Source: Chryseobacterium joostei (GTDB lineage: Bacteria; Bacteroidota; Bacteroidia; Flavobacteriales; Weeksellaceae). Taken from it: DNA of 64,000 bases. The stretch is taken from NCBI RefSeq assembly GCF_003815775.1, contig NZ_CP033926.1, forward strand, positions 1,612,001 through 1,676,000, in the 5' to 3' direction. Shown here one piece after another: positions 8,541 through 16,717 of this stretch (positions are counted from its first letter, which is position 1; every line of letters begins with the position of its first letter). The position numbers were made by a program, and so were the translations under genes. The notes below the pieces were generated by a model. The model saw nothing but the letters and a program-made list of their open reading frames with translations, did not search any database and was not told the DNA's origin.

Positions 8541-9058
8541 ATGTATTTAAGTTAAATTAACAGATTATTAATAATTTAATGTTAATTATATAACATTTCC
8601 ACATCACCGCAAGCCTAGTAAACAATTAACATACCAAACTTCATCTAACCGCTAAATATCAATACAACATTGCATATAAATTAATATTTATTAAATAATA
8701 TTTTTTTATAATATCAAATTTCAAACAAATATTAAAAATCAAAAAACACCACCATACTCATACAAAATCAACAATTATTTAATATATATTCTCATATTAT
8801 TTAAAATTTTAACATTATCATGATTATTATTAATTTATTTACAATAAAAAAATAATTTAATATTTATGAATTTTATTAAAAAACAAAATTACAAGTATTT
8901 TATTCACACTTATCAAGAATAACATTCAACACATTACCCATACAACACCGATAATTTTAAACTATATATACTTTTTACAATTTTAAAAATCAAAACAATA
9001 GATAATCTACATCACTGCTTGCACTAAAAATTAACATTAAAAAGCGTAAATTTGCAGC
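8541..9058. other. Very AT-rich intergenic region between divergent genes; mnmE promoter
   Basis: About 520 bases of extreme AT content with many short A and T runs and no protein-like ORF. At its right end TAAATTTG (9047-9054) matches the -7 consensus TAnnTTTG. It sits only five bases before the mnmE ATG, so the transcript would be almost leaderless. No good -33 element lies at the usual 19-21 base spacing. Confidence 0.5.
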
Positions 9059-10444
9059 ATGAATAACGAGACCATTTGTGCGCTGGCTACGGCTAATGGA
9101 ATAGGTGCTTTAGGCATTATCAGGGTATCAGGAGACAATGCATTACCCATAGTTCAAAAGAGTTTTCCCGGAAAAAAACTGGAAAAACAGAAATCCCATA
9201 CCATTCACTATGGATATTTTATGGATGGAGAGGAAGCTATTGACGAAATCATGCTTTCTATTTTTTTGGCTCCAAAAAGCTTCACTACAGAAAATTCTGT
9301 GGAGATTGCTTTTCATGGTTCACCACACATTGGAAAACGTATTCTTGAAACACTTATTAAAAACGGAGCAAGAATGGCTAAGGCAGGAGAATTCACTCTT
9401 CGCGCCTTTATTAATGGCAGAATTGACCTTTCCCAGGCAGAAGCTATTGCCGATGTTATTGCCTCTGAGAATGAAGCATCCAGAAAGGTAGCAATCAATC
9501 AGCTAAAAGGTGGAATTACCAATGAAATATCGCTATTAAGAACCGATCTGCTCAATTTTGTTTCTTTAATTGAATTAGAATTAGACTTTGCGGAAGAAGA
9601 TGTAGAGTTTGCAGACAGAACTGCTTTGAGTGGATTACTAGACAAAATAGAACTAAAATTAAATTCCCTTATCGAAAGCTTCCAGTACGGAAATGCTATT
9701 AAAAACGGAACTGCTGTAGCCATCATTGGAAAGCCTAATGCCGGAAAATCTACTCTTCTGAATTCTCTCCTGAAAGAAGAAAGAGCGATTGTAAGCAATA
9801 TTGCAGGAACAACGAGAGATACGATTGAGGAGATTCTTCATATCAAAGGCCACGCTTTCCGCCTGATTGACACCGCAGGACTTCGCGAAACAGTGGATGA
9901 AATAGAAGCTATCGGAGTAAAAAAAGCTAAAGAAAAGGTGGAAAACGCCAATATTCTTGTTTATCTGGCAGACGCCGCAACTGAAGACTTTTCAGAAGAC
10001 ATTGAAATGATTCAGTCTCTTTTGAGAGAAGATCTGAAGTTGATTATCTGTGCAACAAAAATTGATGAAGTCACTCCTACCAAATACGAAGCGGTAGAAG
10101 ATATCTTCAGAAATACCATTTCTCAAGAGTTTGATTTCATTAAGATTTCAGCGGTTGAGAACCAAAACATCCAGGATTTGAAAAATGAACTTTCATCATA
10201 TGTTGAGCATTTAAAATCCGAGGAAAACAATGTCGTGATTACCAACCAACGTCATTTTGAAGCTTTACAGAAGTCACTGGACGCCGTAAACAAGGTAAAG
10301 GAAGCTATTTCTTTCCAAATTTCCACAGAGCTTCTGGCTTACGAACTGAGAAATGCATTAGAACACCTTGGCGAGATTTCCGGTGAAGTTACAAATGATG
10401 AAGTATTGGGGAATATTTTTTCTAAATTCTGTATCGGTAAATAG
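9059..10444 (+). CDS. mnmE: tRNA modification GTPase MnmE (TrmE)
   Basis: GTPase that works with MnmG (GidA) to install the (carboxymethyl)aminomethyl group at C5 of the wobble uridine in certain tRNAs, in the cytoplasm. The 461-residue length is standard. The N-terminal formyl-THF-binding domain starts NNETICALATANGIGALGIIRVSG and includes GEFTLRAFINGRIDLSQAEAI, the MnmE signature. The inserted G domain carries GKPNAGKS at 224-231 (P-loop) and DTAG at 271-274. The C-terminus ends in FCIGK with the catalytic cysteine. It is a single housekeeping gene here and anchors the annotation between two accessory regions. Confidence 0.98.
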   Translation: MNNETICALATANGIGALGIIRVSGDNALPIVQKSFPGKKLEKQKSHTIHYGYFMDGEEAIDEIMLSIFLAPKSFTTENSVEIAFHGSPHIGKRILETLIKNGARMAKAGEFTLRAFINGRIDLSQAEAIADVIASENEASRKVAINQLKGGITNEISLLRTDLLNFVSLIELELDFAEEDVEFADRTALSGLLDKIELKLNSLIESFQYGNAIKNGTAVAIIGKPNAGKSTLLNSLLKEERAIVSNIAGTTRDTIEEILHIKGHAFRLIDTAGLRETVDEIEAIGVKKAKEKVENANILVYLADAATEDFSEDIEMIQSLLREDLKLIICATKIDEVTPTKYEAVEDIFRNTISQEFDFIKISAVENQNIQDLKNELSSYVEHLKSEENNVVITNQRHFEALQKSLDAVNKVKEAISFQISTELLAYELRNALEHLGEISGEVTNDEVLGNIFSKFCIGK

Positions 10445-10509
10445 AACACGTAAACAACTTATAAAAAATAGTTGCAAGTTTTTGTTTTCAAAATTTAAAA
10501 TAACATAAT

Positions 10510-10845
10510 TTATTGTATTTTATCATCATTTTCGGGAACAAATGTCTTGAATCTATTCATAAAATTATCATATCCGATCCAGTCATAGTCAGGCTTAGAT
10601 TCATAATAATTCTTTTTGATGTCTTCCATTTGTTCAATAGTAGTATATAGGAAACCATCTTTAGAGTTAAATGTACGTTGTTTTTGATCTTTTGGTGAAA
10701 TAAAGAAGTCGTTATGTTGTAAATTAATATTTTGGGACCACACTAATAGATTTACAGCATACGTCTTATTAAAGTGATTAACTTCGACAAAAAGTTTAAT
10801 ATTGTAATATAATAAAATTTCAAACCAAATATTTCTGGTTATTTA
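10510..10845 (-). pseudogene. Headless gene fragment (C-terminal ~77-110 residues)
   Basis: A frame ends at 10510 with protein-like composition (TFNSKDGFLYTTIEQMEDIK, then ...DWIGYDNFMNRFKTFVPENDDKIQ). The only candidate start, a GTG at 10743, would give 77 residues. The same frame stays open upstream to about 10845 with equally protein-like sequence (IKLFVEVNHFNKTYAVNLLVW), but there is no ATG, GTG or TTG ahead of that segment. I read it as the surviving C-terminal end of a larger gene that lost its 5' part. I do not recognise the family. A short real gene from the GTG is the alternative. Confidence 0.45.
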
Positions 10846-11178
10846 ATGTGTACTATTGAAAATTAATGGAAAAGTTTATCGAATTTTAGAAATGTTTCTA
10901 ATAATCAATTTCTAAAATAGAATATTAATGATACTGACTATATTTATTTATAATAAGAGCAGCCAGCACTTGAATAAAGTAATTTTTGTAATGTTCAAAA
11001 AAAATTGGAAATCGAATTATTCACATTTTTAAATAACTTATTGATATAAAGAACCTATATGCTGAAGCACAACAGATATATCTCCGATACACCAGATTAC
11101 TTCAACTCTTTGAAGACCAACAATTAAAAACAAAATAAGACAGCCAACCTAAGTTGAATATAACTGGTTGTAATACTA
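10846..11178. other. AT-rich intergenic stretch
   Basis: About 330 bases between the headless fragment and the TPR/LuxR gene. I see no ORF worth calling, no RNA gene and no clear terminator for the TPR/LuxR gene that ends at 11179. Confidence 0.4.
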
Positions 11179-12687
11179 TTATTTTTTAGATAAATTTTTA
11201 AACCAAAGATCCAGGTCTTCTTCAGCAGGAATGTTCAACTTAATCCGTAAATTCTGTCGCCTATTTCTTACAGTATTTATTGATCTGAAAGTATATAAGG
11301 CAATATCTTTTGTTGTAAATCCTAAAAAAAAGTAAGCACACAATCTTAATTCAGAAACCCTTAGTTTACAATCTTTAGCAAGTAACTCGCTTACTACTTC
11401 AGGATAAACTTCTTGAAAACGGATAAAAAAACCCGGACTATTATTTTTTGCTAAAGTAAATACCTCCTCAAAGGATTCATTAACCATTTTCTCCATTTTC
11501 TTTGTATCTTCTTCATACCGTACAGTAAGTTCTTCTTTTTCTCGAATAAACATCTGTTCTTTTTGCAAAGCTTTTTTTTCTACATGCTGTAATTTTCTAC
11601 TCTTTATTCTTCTTTCCAACATTAAGACTGCAATAAATAAAATAATAATGCCTGCCATCAATAAAATCCAATAGTAATTTTTTTTATTCTCTTTTGCTAA
11701 TTCTTCTTTCTGGTTAGATAGAATTAAATTGACTGCTGCTTGTAAATCTTTCCTTTTTAAATTTTGCCCCTCCTCTATCGCTTTCTTATATTCTTCCATA
11801 TAAAGCTTTTGTCCTTTCTCATTTCCTTTAATAGCATACAGTTCTGAAAGATTTTTGCTTATTTCTGAAGTGTAATCAAAATCCCTAACCTCAAAAGCTT
11901 TAATATCTTCTAAAGCCTTTATATAATAATCGATGGCTTTATTAGTATCCCCAATTGTTTTATAGTAATCTCCAAAACTTTTGAGGCTCATATATTCGTA
12001 TTCAATTCCTTTTCGTATAATTTTGTAAGCTTTTTGAAAATAATAATAAGCTGAGTCTTTCTTTTTACTTTGCAGGCATATCTCCCCTTTAACCTGATAG
12101 ATATTATAAAGTTCAGATGTCTTTTCCACTTTTGAAAGATCTTCTTGTACTTTAAGAGCCTTATTAATATAAATTAATGCTACCTTATACTTTTTTTGAT
12201 TATAATAATTATAAGCAATCCGAGCATTAATTCTTGAATCTAATTGCTTAAAGTCTCTAGTATCTTGTTTTGGAATAGTCTTTAAAATATCAAAATACTC
12301 ATTCAGTTCCTGATCAAATAATCCAAGCTTACCAAAGTTATCAGCCTTAAACTCTTTGAAATGTTGATATAAAATCACATCATCCTTAACTATAGAAAAT
12401 TTAAGTCCTTTATCTAAGTATAGCAGGCTTTTGTCATAAATTCTCATATAGTTGAGTCCCCTCGCCAAAATTAAATATGATTTTGCAGTAAGTTTTGGAT
12501 CATTTAGTTTTTCCGCCAATAAACTTGCCTCTTTTGCATATTCTAAAGATTTCAAATCATCTTTAAACATATAGGCATCGGATTTCCTGAACAAATCATT
12601 TACATGCTCAATATCAACTTGTTTTGTCTGTGAAAGTAAAACAAATGGGATGCAAATAAATAGATAAAGTAATTTCACCCTTTCCAT
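11179..12687 (-). CDS. TPR-containing membrane regulator with C-terminal LuxR-type HTH
   Basis: Predicted one-component regulator in which periplasmic TPRs are linked through one membrane helix to a cytoplasmic DNA-binding domain. The ATG at 12687 starts a signal peptide (MERVKLLYLFICIPFVLLSQ); the longer form would use GTG. Six or so TPR-like helical pairs follow (for example YDKSLLYLDKGLKF, KYKVALIYINKALKV, DSAYYYFQKAYKI, NKAIDYYIKALEDI). A TM helix (YYWILLMAGIIILFIAVLML) lies at about residues 338-358, then a coiled coil rich in K/E. The C-terminal HTH is SELRLCAYFFLGFTTKDIALYTFRSINTVRNRRQNLRIKL. This architecture is common in Flavobacteriia. The target is unknown and the gene stands alone. 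Confidence 0.85.
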   Translation of the reverse strand: MERVKLLYLFICIPFVLLSQTKQVDIEHVNDLFRKSDAYMFKDDLKSLEYAKEASLLAEKLNDPKLTAKSYLILARGLNYMRIYDKSLLYLDKGLKFSIVKDDVILYQHFKEFKADNFGKLGLFDQELNEYFDILKTIPKQDTRDFKQLDSRINARIAYNYYNQKKYKVALIYINKALKVQEDLSKVEKTSELYNIYQVKGEICLQSKKKDSAYYYFQKAYKIIRKGIEYEYMSLKSFGDYYKTIGDTNKAIDYYIKALEDIKAFEVRDFDYTSEISKNLSELYAIKGNEKGQKLYMEEYKKAIEEGQNLKRKDLQAAVNLILSNQKEELAKENKKNYYWILLMAGIIILFIAVLMLERRIKSRKLQHVEKKALQKEQMFIREKEELTVRYEEDTKKMEKMVNESFEEVFTLAKNNSPGFFIRFQEVYPEVVSELLAKDCKLRVSELRLCAYFFLGFTTKDIALYTFRSINTVRNRRQNLRIKLNIPAEEDLDLWFKNLSKK

Positions 12688-12702
12688 AGTAAAAATATTC
12701 AC

Positions 12703-13300
12703 ATAATATAAAAAGAGTTTTTAAATTATTTTTTATTTTTTTAAATATTTTTTATCTTTAATTGAATTTTATAATTTTTATTTTTTTTAAAACACTTATT
12801 AATAGAACTATTTTTAGCATGTTCTAAATAAATAGTATTACTCCGAGCAAGTAATCTTCGTAGAATTCTTAAGCTTTCTAAAATTGAGCATTATTCAATT
12901 CATCTGCACAAAACTACAATCGGCAAGCTTCTTCTTTTGTAAATTTGGTTATCCCTATAGAATATTTTCATATTATAACGTTTTTGAGCACGTATATCAA
13001 TTTGATTAATAACAGGCAATCTTTCTGTTAACCTCTATTAAATTATTGGATGAAAACTTAAAAAATGGAAAGTTTGATGCTGGTAATGGTAGCAAAGTAT
13101 ATTCTCCCAACGTCCTCCCTTTTAGAATCAATATGATAAGTTATTGCTACTGTTAAAATAGGAATCGAAAGATCTTAACAAATATTCTGATGGTATCTCG
13201 CTCAAAAGATTACTCGTCCCATCTTTTGGTTGGTCAAAAAGTTAGATATCCTGACCTTGAGGTTCTTCTTTCTTTACATACACGAGAAATATTTATATAT
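12703..13300. other. Non-coding or decayed stretch of ~600 bases
   Basis: Between the TPR/LuxR gene and the HxlR gene. Short frames with somewhat protein-like composition occur near 13190-13310 on the plus strand (for example KVRYPDLEVLLSLHTREIFI), but they have no start and are crossed by stops. Possibly remains of a lost gene; nothing firm. Confidence 0.3.
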
Positions 13301-13693
13301 TTAAAGGACGGGAAAATCATCTTTTGTACCGGCTGATCCTTGGAATCTTTTAATAATTAAATTTTTCAACCGTTCCTGATTCTGATCTCCCCACTGACCT
13401 AATGCTCCAATAACAGGAATCAAACTCTCACCAAATTCTGTAAGGGAATATTCTACCTTTGGTGGAACAACTGGATAAATAATCTTTGAAACAAGTTCAT
13501 GTTCTTCTAATTCCTTCAACTGGACATTCAAAACCCTGCGTGAAGCATCCGGTATTTTACGCTGCAATTCACTTGGTCTCTTATACCCCTCATTAATAAA
13601 CCAAAGCAAACGGATCTTCCATTTACCATACAACACCTCACCTATCAGATCCAGTCCGCAGTTCAGGTTAGGTATAATTTTTCTTTCATACAT
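13301..13693 (-). CDS. HxlR family transcriptional regulator
   Basis: Winged-helix repressor or activator of 130 residues, the normal length. The signature opening is present (NLNCGLDLIGEVLYGKWKIRLLWFINEGYKRPSELQRKIPDASRRVLNVQLKELEEHELV), followed by the wing (YPVVPPKVEYSLTEFGESLIPVIGAL). The cysteine in 'NCGLD' matches the conserved N-terminal Cys that senses oxidants or electrophiles in HxlR relatives such as HypR and YodB (family knowledge). The gene is divergent from the SDR pseudogene with a 127-base gap, the classical arrangement of HxlR with an oxidoreductase target. That target is now broken. Confidence 0.93.
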   Translation of the reverse strand: MYERKIIPNLNCGLDLIGEVLYGKWKIRLLWFINEGYKRPSELQRKIPDASRRVLNVQLKELEEHELVSKIIYPVVPPKVEYSLTEFGESLIPVIGALGQWGDQNQERLKNLIIKRFQGSAGTKDDFPVL

Positions 13694-13820
13694 ACTGCAA
13701 AAATAAATGTATGTTCTTATTTAGGCAATAGGGGAATAATTTATCCCTATATGATTAGTAATGCCGTACTTGTGTAAACTGTTTTTATAGACCAATTTTG
13801 CCCTATAAACAATTCTACAT

Positions 13821-14347
13821 ATGGAACGATATAATTTCAATAAGGAGTTATCAGGCAAGATAGCGTTAGTTACGGGAGGCACAAAAGGAGTGGGAAAAGC
13901 TATTGCGGACCGATTGTTAAATGCTGGTGCAACAGTTATAATCACCGCACGAAACGAGCCCGAAGAAGAAAACGAAAAACTCCATTTCATTCAGGCAGAT
14001 CTGAGCAAAGTTGCAGGAACCAATAAAGTAGTTGACGAAGTACTGTCAACTTATAAAAAATTGGATATCCTTGTCAACAACCTGGGAAGTTCAGAAACAA
14101 AGGGAGGCGGTTTTTCTGTTCTCACAGATGAAGACTGGGAATTGGGAATACAGACAAACCTGCTTGCACCGGTGCGTTTGGACAGGCAACGCAAAGTGTC
14201 ATGGATGCACTGGGTGGAATACCTTATGGAAGACCGGCATTTCCAGAAGAAGTTGCTGAATTGGTTGGTTTTCTTGTATCTCCAAGAGCTGATTATCTAA
14301 CCGGAACAGAATACATAATAGACGGAGGTACAATACCAACAATTTAA
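13821..14347 (+). pseudogene. SDR family oxidoreductase gene with internal deletion and frameshift
   Basis: The first ~118 residues are a normal SDR start: KIALVTGGTKGVGKAIADRLLNAG (TGxxxGxG cofactor site) and LDILVNNLGSS (NNxG), ending at NLLAPVRLDR. The reading frame then turns to unrelated residues and stops at 14300. The true C-terminus is present in another frame from ~14185 to TAA at 14347 (MDALGGIPYGRPAFPEEVAE, then GTEYIIDGGTIPTI). About 85 residues (~250 bases), including the Ser and YxxxK catalytic residues, are missing at a junction near 14175-14190. The product cannot be an active SDR. It lies opposite its likely HxlR regulator. Confidence 0.88.
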
Positions 14348-14605
14348 ACGTTTATAGTATTTCCGCAAATATAATCTTTACCAGAAACTAAGAGGCTTGA
14401 TCAGCCCACCCCGGAAACATACTGGTCACTTATAAATGAAACACTGTAAAGACACACGATAGAGATTCTAGTTCATATGGAAAGCTTGAAATTATTGAAA
14501 GAGAACAGATAGATAGTGTACTGATGGCAAAAGGGCGCTATCCATAATGGAATCCTTGTAAAAGGTATTTCTCAATAGAACTTACTAATATAAAAAATAA
14601 AAAAA
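14348..14605. other. Short intergenic stretch with weak coding-like remnants
   Basis: Plus-strand pieces such as SPTPETYWSLINETL and IEILVHMESLKLLKENR appear in different frames broken by stops. They may be remains of a gene lost in the same event that damaged the SDR gene; nothing is callable. Confidence 0.25.
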
Positions 14606-14929
14606 ATGAATTTACCAAAAGTAATTACAGATTTAATTAAAGCACAAGACAAACATGATAATGTTGCTTATGCGGAATGCTTTTCAGAAAATGCCATAGT
14701 GTTCGATGAAGGCAAAATACACAAAGGGAGAACGGAAATCCGACAATGGATCGCCGAAGGAAACGAAAAATATGGGACTGTAATGAAACCTCTTGCATTA
14801 ACCGAGAAAGATAGTACAAGTGTTCTATCCACGGAAATTTCAGGAACATTTCCCGGTAGCCCGATTGTTCTGAATTTTAATTTTGAAATCGCCGATGGAC
14901 TTATCCAATCTTTAAAAGTTACCGACTAA
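14606..14929 (+). CDS. NTF2-like / SnoaL-like domain protein
   Basis: Small cytoplasmic protein of 107 residues with the NTF2/SnoaL cone fold pattern: an N-terminal helix (LPKVITDLIKAQDKHDNVAYAECFSENAIVFDEGKIHKGRTEIRQWIAEG) followed by beta strands (TEISGTFPGSPIVLNFNFEIADGLIQSLKV). The DEGKIHKG-type turn and the WI..G segment are typical. Relatives range from ketosteroid isomerase-like enzymes to binding proteins, so the activity is not predictable. In related genomes such genes often sit beside SDR and HxlR genes. Here it follows the broken SDR and may be its former operon partner (inference). Confidence 0.85.
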   Translation: MNLPKVITDLIKAQDKHDNVAYAECFSENAIVFDEGKIHKGRTEIRQWIAEGNEKYGTVMKPLALTEKDSTSVLSTEISGTFPGSPIVLNFNFEIADGLIQSLKVTD

Positions 14930-15219
14930 AAACTTCTTATCCATAAGCATATAGATCATACTATTCTACTGTATCTATTTCATTTTTAATTATTTACACC
15001 CTCCTTTCTCGACGAAAACCTCATCCTCATGCATGAAAGAAAAAGGAATCTTGCAGAATGGTTAATTAAATAAGAAAGTGAAAGAGTTACATCCACATTC
15101 CTAGCTACCTTGAATATTATCATCTACTTATTTGATTGCTCAGACAATAATATTTGACTGTAAACAGGAACTGGAATAATATATCACTTCTATATGTTCT
15201 CTATTTATGAAAAAACAAA
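14930..15219. other. Intergenic, no gene seen
   Basis: About 290 bases with no ORF of protein-like composition. Decayed plus-strand frames are crossed by stops. Confidence 0.35.
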
Positions 15220-15240
15220 ATCTCCGGATAAACCGGAGAT
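15212..15240 (-). terminator. Intrinsic terminator, minus strand
   Basis: 8-bp arms ATCTCCGG (15220-15227) and CCGGAGAT (15233-15240). In minus orientation the stem is followed by TTTGTTTTTTC. It is the first good terminator after the GNAT gene, 140 bases past its stop. Confidence 0.65.
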
Positions 15241-15379
15241 AAAAACACAAATGATGAAAAAAATTATTTCAAGTTGCTAAATAAAGCATTTTTTTTCATG
15301 CAGGCTGTTAACATAATCATAAAACTAAATAACTGCTTGCTTTTTAATGAGACAACTCTATATCGGTTACAAACTGTAT

Positions 15380-15826
15380 TTAAACTGAAACAAGAGCCTG
15401 CCATTTTTCGTAGGGCATCTCAAACTTGATCTCACCTTTGCCATGCGTACCTATCTCCGTCCATCCTGCTTTTCTATAGAATAACTCTGCCCTTGTACCA
15501 GGTGCAGTCCCCAACCATACAGTGTCTTCTTTTTGTGTAAAGTACCAGTTGAGCATAATATCGTGAAGCTGCTTCCCTATTCCTTTCTTGTCATGGTCAG
15601 GGTGCACAAACAAAGCCCATATATTATTGTCAACCAAATCAACAATTGAAAATCCGACTATTTGGCCTTCAACTTCATACACCCAGCCTTTGCCTCTTTT
15701 TGTCATAAAATCATCGCAATCCTGGTCAGTAACCAGATTGGGATCTGAAAGTGGGTTTTCCTTAACGGCATTTCTTACAACTTGTATCTGTGGAATATCT
15801 TCTACTCTGGCTTCTCTTAAATTCAT
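15380..15826 (-). CDS. GNAT family N-acetyltransferase
   Basis: Acetyl-CoA-dependent N-acyltransferase of 148 residues. The N-terminus MNLREARVEDIPQIQVVRNAV is the classic GNAT beta1-alpha1. The acetyl-CoA motif A is visible as WALFVHPDHDKKGIGKQLHDIML (Q/RxxGxG form KKGIGK), followed by motif B (WLGTAPGTRAELFYRKAGWTEIG). The acceptor substrate cannot be read. It stands alone, with a terminator 140 bases downstream and no partner gene. Confidence 0.92.
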   Translation of the reverse strand: MNLREARVEDIPQIQVVRNAVKENPLSDPNLVTDQDCDDFMTKRGKGWVYEVEGQIVGFSIVDLVDNNIWALFVHPDHDKKGIGKQLHDIMLNWYFTQKEDTVWLGTAPGTRAELFYRKAGWTEIGTHGKGEIKFEMPYEKWQALVSV

Positions 15827-15958
15827 TGTATTATAGGTTATTTTTTTGCAATGTACACAATAAATAGATATTTCGATATGGTGACGAAAAATTAAAGAAA
15901 TAGCTTTCTTATTGTAGAAGAAATATTACTACTCGGTAGCCAATAAGTAGGAATTTCC

Positions 15959-16165
15959 TTAATCAATATTCACAAAATCATCACTGTTCAGCTTATCTGT
16001 AAGTTTTGGATAATCATCACAAATAATATAGAAATAACTTTAGGAATCTAGATGTCGTTCATTTTCGGGAAAGCTTATAATACCATTATCCTTTTCTACT
16101 TTCAATGTGTTATTATGGCTCGGTTTTATCGGACAATAATGAAAAAAAATAATCTTTGCTAGTTA
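15959..16165 (-). pseudogene. Possible decayed gene fragment
   Basis: A minus-strand frame reads with protein-like composition (KPSHNNTLKVEKDNGIISFP, ...ERHLDS), then one in-frame TAA, then SYFYIICDDYPKLTDKLNSD up to DFVNID and a final TAA at 15959. It has no start codon and no family I recognise. The clean continuation across one stop suggests the C-terminal remains of a gene rather than chance. Confidence 0.3.
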
Positions 16166-16197
16166 AAGTTTGTTAATTTTAACAATTATGTAATATA

Positions 16198-16205
16198 TAT
16201 TTTTG
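16198..16205 (+). promoter_or_regulatory. -7 box upstream of the double-glycine peptide gene
   Basis: TATTTTTG matches TAnnTTTG and lies 32 bases before the peptide's ATG. The nearest TTTG upstream (16169-16172) is 25 bases away, longer than the usual 19-21, so the match is partial. Confidence 0.4.
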
Positions 16206-16237
16206 AGATTTGTTCTCCAACATAAAATATCATTATT

Positions 16238-16378
16238 ATGAAAAATTTAAAAAAGCTTCAAAAAGCAGAATTAAAAACAATTGTCGGAGGTGCAGATTGT
16301 ACCCGATTATGTTTCGTAAATGACAAATTAACATGCGTTCCGTATAAGTCATGTGGTGGCCCTGGACTTGAACCATAA
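16238..16378 (+). CDS. Double-glycine leader peptide, Chryseobacterium 'bacteriocin-like' type
   Basis: A 46-residue peptide. The leader MKNLKKLQKAELKTIVGG ends in a GG processing site, the kind cut by C39 peptidase-containing ABC exporters. The 28-residue core holds four cysteines (ADCTRLC, LTC, KSC) and ends GGPGLEP. The leader is of the KNLKKLxKxELKxIxGG kind that recurs in Chryseobacterium genomes. No exporter, modification enzyme or immunity gene lies nearby, so it must use trans-acting partners if it is processed. Bacteriocin, signal peptide and other roles are all open. Confidence 0.8.
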   Translation: MKNLKKLQKAELKTIVGGADCTRLCFVNDKLTCVPYKSCGGPGLEP

Positions 16379-16679
16379 AAATTAGAAAGTCCCTACTCGG
16401 AAATACAATCTTCAATTTTAAATAATTACCTATTTAATATTTTACTGATTGCCGAAGAAATTTACAAACCACAGGAAGCTACATAATAACAGAATATTGG
16501 TTTATAGGTTTAAATCATTAGTTAATAGTAATCTTACCTGCAAACACAGTTTGAAATACTACGCTAAAATCCTGAATGTTAACTTAAGAACACTGCGGAA
16601 AGTATTTCAGGAGATTGAATGAAATCAGCAATTTTACCAATTAAAAAAAAACAAATTATAAGAGAGATGGTTGCAGAAA
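16379..16679. other. Intergenic, no gene seen
   Basis: About 300 bases downstream of the double-glycine peptide. I see no second peptide gene, exporter fragment or RNA. Confidence 0.4.
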
Positions 16680-16699
16680 GCAGGATATTTCTATCCTGC
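16680..16699 (-). terminator. Probable terminator of the serine hydrolase gene
   Basis: 8-bp arms GCAGGATA and TATCCTGC with a 4-base loop. In minus orientation they are followed by TTTCTG, a modest T-run. The stop of the serine hydrolase is 19 bases away. Confidence 0.55.
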
Positions 16700-16717
16700 A
16701 CTGTAACTAATAGTTAT

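Noticed and set aside
12703..13300. Possible gene remnant upstream of the HxlR gene
   Set aside because: Short coding-like pieces occur in different frames with stops and no start; not enough to call a gene.
13721..13990. Minus-strand 89-codon frame between the HxlR and SDR genes
   Set aside because: Runs antisense through the start of the SDR gene and the promoter region; no support of its own.
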